Source of the DNA: Myrica gale
Lineage: Eukaryota > Streptophyta > Magnoliopsida > Fagales > Myricaceae
Reading direction: 5' to 3'
DNA length: 64,000 bases
Assembly: GCA_963930655.1 (NCBI GenBank)
Contig: OZ005606.1
Span: 11,613,501-11,677,500, forward strand
Under the pieces are notes generated by a model, which was not told the origin of the DNA, did no database searches, and worked only from the letters and a program-made list of their open reading frames with translations. Below, in pieces: positions 57,994 to 64,000 of this stretch. Both the position numbers and the translations under genes were made by a program. Every line of letters begins with the position of its first letter. Position 1 is the stretch's first letter.

Positions 57994-58590
57994 TTGTGGA
58001 TTTTCTTTTGCTCTTATAATTTTATTTTCTTGACAAACTCGGCAGAAACGAATTGGCCTTTTTCTTCGAAAATTCTGCAGCTTTGCTTGAAACATGGTGT
58101 GAAGGATGCGTTGCCACCTTTTCAGCCTCTTGATAAATTGAGGGACCAATCCTTTCAGATATGTTTGGTTGAACGTGGTATACCTGAGAATAGGAACTTG
58201 AGCAATTGCGATGGAGAGCATTATGGGCCTAACGATCATGCAGAATTAGACTTGGCCGAAAACGCCCACTTGAACCAGAAGTCTGCACAAGCTTGCATAA
58301 TGACAACTTCATGTAGCTCTAAAGGGGAAAATGATTTCACATCCACAACAAATGTTACTCAATCTGATATAGAGTCACTTCCCACTAACAGGCTGTCTAG
58401 CTCACGTTTAGACTCTGACACCTTGCCTGAAGCCTCAATTGAAGTTGAAGCTGCAGGTCTTGCTTCGGCCCATAAGACTGAGAGCACAACCCGAGCTTCT
58501 GGTAAGAAGTGCAGGTTGGTTGTGAAATTCGGTGCGAACACTGATCGTAGCTCGACAAATTCTACAAGTATCAAATTCTTGCTCTTATAA
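57994..58590 (+). pseudogene. Captured host gene fragment in the loop of the nested element
   Basis: An open frame runs 198 codons through the non-repeated loop (58006-58617). The central part, from LKHGVKDALPPFQPLDKL to GKKCRLVVKFGANTDRSS, has a normal protein composition (Ser/Asp/Glu-rich, little hydrophobicity) and reads like an exon of a large nuclear protein. I suspect a HAPLESS 8-like zinc-finger gene, but only weakly. The ends of the ORF lie in repeat sequence, so the start and stop are accidental. No intron is seen inside. Confidence 0.5.
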
Positions 58591-58698
58591 TTTTATGCCG
58601 AGCTTGTCAAGAAAAACAAATTCTGCAAGTATCAAATTGCTCTGAAGGTTTGTCTCTCTCCCTCTCTGACACAACGTTCTGTTCTCTGTGCAAGCTTA

Positions 58699-59295
58699 GT
58701 GTACTTTTGTTGGGTTTGTTTAATACTTTGTAACTCTCTCTCTCCCCCCACCCTCTTTTCTTTCGCTTCGTTTTCCTTGTTTTTTTTGCAAGTTTTCGCC
58801 GTAATTCTTATGGGTACTATTTTTTTTGCGTATTTTTGGTTGGAAGTGCACTCTGAACTTTGTGCTTTGCTCCGGAAGATTCGGCCAAGTCTTGTATTTT
58901 TTTCTAAGTGGCCAACGGTTGCATGCTATTTCGCCTCTGTCACGGGGATTAGACCAACTTCAGCCGCCAACGAAGTGATGTCACACACAAGTCCGGTGAT
59001 ATTTCCATCTGTATGGTTGTTGAACTGCTGCAAGAAGTTTCCGGTGACGGTAGCAGCAGCGATGGTGGGTGGAGGAAGCAGCCACGATTGCAGGAAGAGG
59101 CCGGTGGTCGCTAGGGCTCACCAATACCATTTGCAGAGGTTGACGGAGATTGAAAACAAGCTTTTGTCTTCAAAAATGGGGTCACTTGCGCGAGGAAGAA
59201 GAAACACTTCAGGGAAAAAGGCAGACATGGAAAAATTAGAACTCGGTAGCTCCTTTAACAGTGTAGTGACGGAAGACCTATTAGTAACTAGGTGA
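58699..59295 (+). other. ORF within the right arm of the nested element
   Basis: 198 codons; residues from about 75 onward mirror the left-arm ORF (57319-57741, minus strand). The first part is Phe/Leu-rich from CT-rich DNA. Not credited as an independent gene. Confidence 0.4.
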
Positions 59296-59501
59296 AAAAC
59301 TCAGTGATTGAAAAATAAAAAATTGAATCTTAGTGACTAATTCGTAAAATGGGTCAAAACCTAGTGATCAAATGCTGAATTTCCCAAAAACAAATTCTAA
59401 AACTCTACATTCTAACGACGTCGTACAACTAATCTCCTTCCCCCTTCCTCCCCCGACTTGTCCCTAAATTTTTTCTAACCCTAGCCTCCCCGATTGTCAC
59501 A

Positions 59502-60093
59502 ATGAACTTCGAAACTCACCACCAGGCGAACCACACATTACTTCATTTAAGTTCTTTGTGTTTATGGATAATGGACTTCTACGTGGCCCTTGGGTATGCA
59601 CCAAAAATCGCAATATTCTCTGCTGGTGCATCAATTGGTTTATTGATTGCCTTTCTCATGTCAGTTATAGATACTCGTGCAATTGAAGGTAATGTAAGTT
59701 CTGAAGCTATTGATTCCACGGGTGCAAGAAACTGGGACGAGATAAAACTGACCGGGCTCCATCCCTCCATGTCAATGAGCCATCTTGAACATTTTGATCT
59801 CAGGGCAGATGATGACTGGAAACATGCTCATCGTGGATGAAACTCCACAGTAGCAGGATATATTGGAGGACATTGCTCAATACCTGCTTAATGACAATCA
59901 ATTCACTACCTCTTCTGATGAGAAATGCCTCTTGTCAAGAGTCAATTCCCTCAATAGCCTTCTTCAGAAGGACTCTGCTACTGTTCAGAGTTCTCAGGGT
60001 AATGGGGAAAGTTGCATCCCTGACGGTGGAATGGGCGTTCAAGGGAAGAACAATCCTGAAAAATGCATGACAGTAAATATAGAGCTAATTTGA
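59502..60093 (+). pseudogene. Captured coding fragments in the core of the outer element
   Basis: Two frames: 59502-59840 (with YAPKIAIFSAGASIGLLIAF and WDEIKLTGLHPSMSMSHLEH) and 59863-60093 (DIAQYLLNDNQFTTSSDEK, LLSRVNSLNSLLQKDSA). Both look like real protein exons, one with a hydrophobic segment. A frame change separates them at about 59840. I cannot name the parent gene. Position in the core between matching inverted repeats supports capture by the transposon. Confidence 0.45.
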
Positions 60094-60545
60094 AGGTTTC
60101 TGAATAGGACACAAGGGATGTATCTGGCAGCAAACAAGTACCAGCTGTCATGGAAAGACTCATTCGGGGAGGCTAGGTTTAGAAAAATTTTGGGGACAAG
60201 TCGGGGGAGGAAAGGGGAAGGAGATTAGTTGTATGACGTCGTTAGAATGTAGAGTTTTATAATTTTTTAAATGCCGAGCAGGATGCACGCATGGAAATGA
60301 ATTTGGCCTGAATTTTAAGCTGGTGTCCTACGTGGATTTTAAGACACATGGCTTAATCTTATTTGTTGATGAGGTGTCATTTTTTGACACGTCAACAAAA
60401 ACTATTACTGTGTAAACGTTCATTGGACGGAGGGACTAATTTTCACTCAAAAGGGTGACCCAGGGACATATTTGTCAAAAGTGATACCTTAGGGATCAAT
60501 TTGTAAAAATTTGATACCACATGGACCTACTGTGCAATTAAGCAA

Positions 60546-61328
60546 TTTCTTTATTGACCTTTCCGGGTGGTTGTTGTTGTTGTCCTTTACATTAATGCAC
60601 ATATTTTAATTATCAGCTCCAGTGTCACACTTTTTATCATGTAAAGGCCCTCACGTCAATGCTCCATTGCCTTTTGAATCTCCAAAAGGACTCAGTGATA
60701 GAAAAACTGTTCGGATAAAAGTCGAGCCCTTTTAGCGTTTTGATTAGATTAATGGTTGTGACTTCGAGAAAGCGGAACAAATTGTGTGTCTAAAAATGCA
60801 TGGACAGAGATCCAAAAACGAAAGTACAATAGTCAACCCAATTGAGATATCAACTTCATTGATTTTAAAAGCCTACGTGAAGATCTTCTAGAATCATATG
60901 CAAGTTCTCCATACAAGTTACTTTTTTTCTCTAACTTTATGCACTTATTAGATACAAGCATGGAGTAATTACTTGGGTTTTCTCTACACTTATGCAAGAA
61001 ACAGGGGAAGTTTGATCATAAGAACTTCAACTAACATGCAGAAGGATTATGACTTTCTAGGCCTTTTGATTAGGATCATACTTTGCTCATGAGATAATAA
61101 TCAACTTGCTTTTTGCACTTATGGCTTATATATCAATGACAATTGAATATGTATAGAACATACGAGAAAGAATCCGAAAAAGCATTGATTTGATTCCTTG
61201 CTTATTTTTATTATAAGAATGCTTAAATTCTTCAAATGGGTAGCAGAAATTCATATGATTATTGGACTACTGTGAAGCATGGACAGTAGAACATGCTTGA
61301 TTGTTCATGATTATTCCTCCATTATAAG
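60546..61328. other. Intergenic, AT-rich
   Basis: No gene, repeat boundary or RNA gene is recognised. Confidence 0.35.
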
Positions 61329-61550
61329 TTGTTTATATGCTGTGAAGCATGTGGCTTCTTTTCATGGTTTGATCCGCGCACGTGTTTGCGTGGAATGGAA
61401 GTGAGACCCTATCTACACAAGAAAAATAAAGATTTACAATCTGAAGTGGTTGTGCTGAAGCGATTTGCCACAACCTTGAAATGTCTGTTGGGAGTGTCGT
61501 GGGGTGTCATCTTCATCGTGGGAGTTCTTTTACTAAGGTCCGACAACTGA
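61329..61550 (+). pseudogene. GRF-type zinc-finger protein fragment with C-terminal membrane segment
   Basis: The frame holds CCEACGFFSWFDPRTC, the C-terminal half of a GRF zinc finger (…C…CGFF.W.D), followed by a Lys/Leu helix and a hydrophobic tail SWGVIFIVGVLLL. This zinc finger-coil-tail layout is widespread in plant genomes as small, repeated proteins, often near DNA transposons. The N-terminal half of the finger is missing. A short downstream sequence has repeats of ACCATGTAATGGGCATTCAG. Confidence 0.5.
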
Positions 61551-62312
61551 TGTGTTTGGCTAGGGATACTTGATGTAATTATCATGTTGTGTTATTTGTT
61601 GGGTATCTGTTTTGTTTAAGACCATGTAATGGGCATTCAGACCATGTATCTATTTTGTGTAACACCATGTAATAGCTAAAATATTGTAACTGTTTTGTGA
61701 CTAAAACCCTGTAATGGGCATTCAGACTTTATTGTAAAATGATTGATGTAATGGGCATTTTGTAATCCGTTTCTCATTTGTATATTTTTTTTTCGTGTAA
61801 ATTGGATTTGGAAATTCCATCTGCAAACCACAACACACTATATTGCGAAACAGGTGTTGTTTTGAAAACTCCAAAATGGGTGCTATTTACAACACTTTTT
61901 TTACAGCATTTGATTTAGTGCAGCATATTTCCAGTATTTAAAACAACACCTCAAACCAATATCAGTAATTTTTCGACATCTTCTAGAACTGTAAATCTGC
62001 AACCCAACCTAACCAAATACCAAACTTCAAAATAGCAGTCTATGGACACTGGCCATTTACAACAATGTTTCAAAAACTCTAAAGCAATTCTACATATCAA
62101 GCCATATGGCATCAAGCCACTTACCTTTCATGTTCCATTTACAACATTATAATCCATGATGGCAGTCAAAAAAGCTCTCAAACTTCTCAAAAACTAATTG
62201 CTACTCCACTCAGTCTTGCTGCAACACTCCAGCACCAAAATCTGGTGAGACCACTAAGACTGACTCCTGTGTACCCTGCAAAGAAAAAGCAAAAAATATC
62301 AGCTTTGACATT

Positions 62313-62558
62313 TCATTTACACTGCAAGAAGGTGTAAGAATAGGTTACCACCTCATCCACCCTTCCAGCATCCCCATTATTGTTTCTACCTGTAGTCATT
62401 CCTGCTCCTCTTCCCCTTCCTCTCCTCTTTCCTCTCCAACTGTCTCTGCCTCTATTCTCACTCCCTGATGCTGAATCAACAGGGTCCTGCAATGTAAAAA
62501 CTAACTTATAAGCAATCAGACTATATACATATAGATAAAAAAAACGAAGATAAGACAA
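62313..62558 (-). other. Gly/Arg-rich ORF, possible transposase tail
   Basis: The minus-strand frame contains SENRGRDSWRGKRRGRGRGA. Gly/Arg tails of this kind occur at the C-terminus of some plant MULE transposases and RNA-binding proteins. A donor-like CAATGTAAAAAC boundary is at about 62490. Convergent to the GRF fragment. Identity is weak. Confidence 0.3.
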
Positions 62559-63060
62559 GGCTTTCAGGTATATCCATATTCTATTCCACTTACTTATGCA
62601 ACGTACAAAACCTCATAGTTACAAGCACTAAAAAACACAACTTTTCCCAACAACAATTATTCTATGGGACAAAAAAACAAACTCATTTCATATGCACCTC
62701 CAAGCACAAATTTCAGCCTCTCCTTTAAAGGTTCAAACAAACCCAAAACTTTATACATAAACCATTTCCCATAGTTTATAGTAGTAAGTATTGAGTGAAG
62801 TAAGAGAAATAAGAGATAGGTCCCCTATCTCACGACTAGGGGTGTTCAGTGCCACCGGGAAAATCCGGTGGCACCGGCACCGGCACCGGTTTGCATTTTA
62901 TTTAAAATCCCGGTGGTAATCCCGGTTCCCGGGTTACCCGGAACCGGGAACCCGGGTTTAAAAAAAAAAACTAAGTTGAACTTGAAAGTCGCAACGAAGT
63001 GCCCCCCCCGCCTTTGCCATTCCCAAATTTCCCAAATCCCAGCCCTAACCTAAGTCTAAA

Positions 63061-63160
63061 ATCACCACCCACTGCATTCGCCCTTCACCGCCCACTGCCT
63101 TCACCAATCACCGCCCACTGCCTTCACCAATCACCACCCACTGCCTTCACCGCCGACGTG
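63061..63160. repeat. Tandem repeat, about 23-bp unit, about four copies
   Basis: Units of the form CACCGCCCACTGCCTTCACCAAT recur with small changes (given here abbreviated to CCCACTGCCTTCACC). GC-rich and imperfect. Confidence 0.75.
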
Positions 63161-63276
63161 CCCCCTGCCCACTGCCCTGCTAATTTGTCTCATCATCTTT
63201 CAGGTAATCTATCGTTTCTATATGGGCACTTCTTATTGTCTTCCTTCTCCTCTCTGTCTCTCTGTTTCTCCCCCCT

Positions 63277-63282
<6 letters not shown>

Positions 63283-63309
<27 letters not shown>
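63283..63309. repeat. (CT)n microsatellite
   Basis: About 13 uninterrupted CT units after a run of C and T. Confidence 0.9.
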
Positions 63310-63313
<4 letters not shown>

Positions 63314-64000
63314 CCCTCTTCTCTATTGTGTGAGCTTGGAAATGATCCTGTTTAATTTATATTGTTGTCTAGGCTGATGCCTTTGCGAAGAAGCTTGGTT
63401 ATGCTTCTGCTATCTTTGCTTCTGTACATTGGTAAATGCAATTCTGCTATCTTTGTTGGTGAAAGGGATGATTGTTCCTTAACGCAATGTGATGGTATGA
63501 AAGAGTACACTGTTTTCTCAAATGCAGGTGTAATGAACATCTTGTTTTTAGTTTATGGTATGGCTTTGGAATGAAAAGATCAATTTCTTTTGCCCTGTTT
63601 ATCGAATTATGGATCTCCTGCAGTTCCACTCCTTTTAAATCCACTCTATTTTCTGCTCCCCAATTACTATTTGGAATGGGTAGTCCACATTAATCGTCCA
63701 CATCTAAATTCTAGGTCTTCAAACACCCCATGTTATAATCCTGCACATGCTTTTTCCAGTCAATTTGCCTATTAGCTGTTTAGGACAACGGTGGAGACTA
63801 GGGTACTAATTAGGTCAGTTGCACAAAACAATTTAGCACATAGCTTCATTGCCATCCAGGAGGAAGAGGGGGAGGGAGAACAAGAAGTAATCTACTACAG
63901 GAAGAAGGGAATGTAGGCTGTAGCACATAGCTTCATTTCCACCCATGAGACTTTCTTTGAGTTGCTTTGTAGTCTAGATATTACACATTATTTCCTATAT

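Larger units (their letters stand above)
57200..59385. mobile_element. 2.2-kb element with about 0.8-kb inverted repeats, nested in the left TIR of the larger element
   Basis: The ends GGGAATTCAACATTTGATCA and, inward from the right, GGGAAATTCAGCATTTGATC start inverted repeats that run to about 58005 on the left and back to about 58618 on the right. The flanks AAAAAAAAA and AAAAACAAA are a plausible 9-bp target duplication, though low in complexity. The element splits the terminal repeat of the outer element exactly between segments that are contiguous in the right-hand copy. The long arms and internal captured segment fit a Pack-MULE or foldback-type element. Confidence 0.83.
56957..60545. 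mobile_element. Inverted-repeat (Mutator-like, Pack-type) element with captured DNA, host of a nested element
   Basis: The left end ACTTAATTACACCGTAGGTC and the right end, read inward on the minus strand as GCTTAATTGCACAGTAGGTC, bound the element. TTTCTTTAG (56948-56956) and TTTCTTTAT (60546-60554) are a likely 9-bp target duplication with one mismatch. The terminal repeats are about 360-385 bp: the right one is 60165-60545, and the left one is 56957-57199 plus 59386-59495, split by another element. The shared TIR family also bounds 20711-22746. The core (59500-60160) is coding-like. No transposase is present. Confidence 0.78.
62837..64000. mobile_element. Left end of another hAT-like element, GGCACCGG-rich; right end not found
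   Basis: TAGGGGTGTTCAGTGCCACC begins a block dense in CACCGG, CCCGGG and GGCACCGG words, the same layout as the three shorter hAT-like copies. No matching end (…GAACACCCCTA) is visible before 64000, so the extent given is only an upper limit. Unmatched ORFs at 63362-63775 show nothing recognisable. Confidence 0.45.

Overview
The window is nuclear DNA of a flowering plant, most likely a woody eudicot; I cannot name the species. Evidence: split genes with GT-AG introns, plant-only families (ATL RING-H2, NPH3, plant GT61, P-type PPR, ABCB19-like), plant transposons, and a plant endogenous pararetrovirus. About a quarter is genic; most of the rest is layered mobile elements.

Genes I consider intact, from left to right: a four-exon gene on the minus strand for a 188-aa protein, probably organelle-targeted (4-1334); a single-exon ATL RING-H2 ubiquitin ligase (2767-3942); a three-exon PPR protein of the At5g09450 type (14693-17473); a two-exon type II membrane GT61 glycosyltransferase (39373-41710); and a four-exon NPH3 gene, the phototropin signalling partner (49736-52869). 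I rebuilt exon structures by hand from splice sites and codon phase; each gives an open reading frame of the length expected for its family where I know that length.

Broken genes: a 2-oxoglutarate-dependent dioxygenase whose second exon lies inverted between exon 1 and exon 3 (5450-9839); the first exon of an ABCB19-like auxin transporter, hit by a TRIM element inside the exon and by a Mutator-like element at its start codon (19376-20045 and beyond); a MATE exon fragment (24879-24977); and a PEPKR2-like kinase with damaged catalytic motifs (27060-28788).

Mobile elements: a Copia LTR element with a GTTCC target duplication (9887-13874); two TRIMs (19631-19911 and 54152-54956), the second holding a hAT-like insertion; a Mutator-like element with long inverted repeats (20049-23984) holding a second inverted-repeat element; a L1-type LINE (about 29900-34951) holding a MITE; a pararetrovirus fragment (35790-38535); three short hAT-like elements rich in GGTCCGG and the left end of a fourth, GGCACCGG-rich one; a tRNA-derived SINE; and a nest in which a 2.2-kb element with about 0.8-kb terminal repeats sits inside the terminal repeat of a 3.6-kb element (56957-60545), both carrying apparent captured coding DNA. 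Simple repeats include (AT)42 and several short tandem arrays. I saw no tRNA, rRNA or CRISPR.

The genes do not form a pathway or operon. Their link is positional: they are islands between transposon-dense stretches, and several gene remnants were broken by the insertions around them. No previously undescribed biochemical system stands out. The best candidates for follow-up are the inverted-exon pseudogene, the doubly hit ABCB19-like exon and the nested Pack-type elements.
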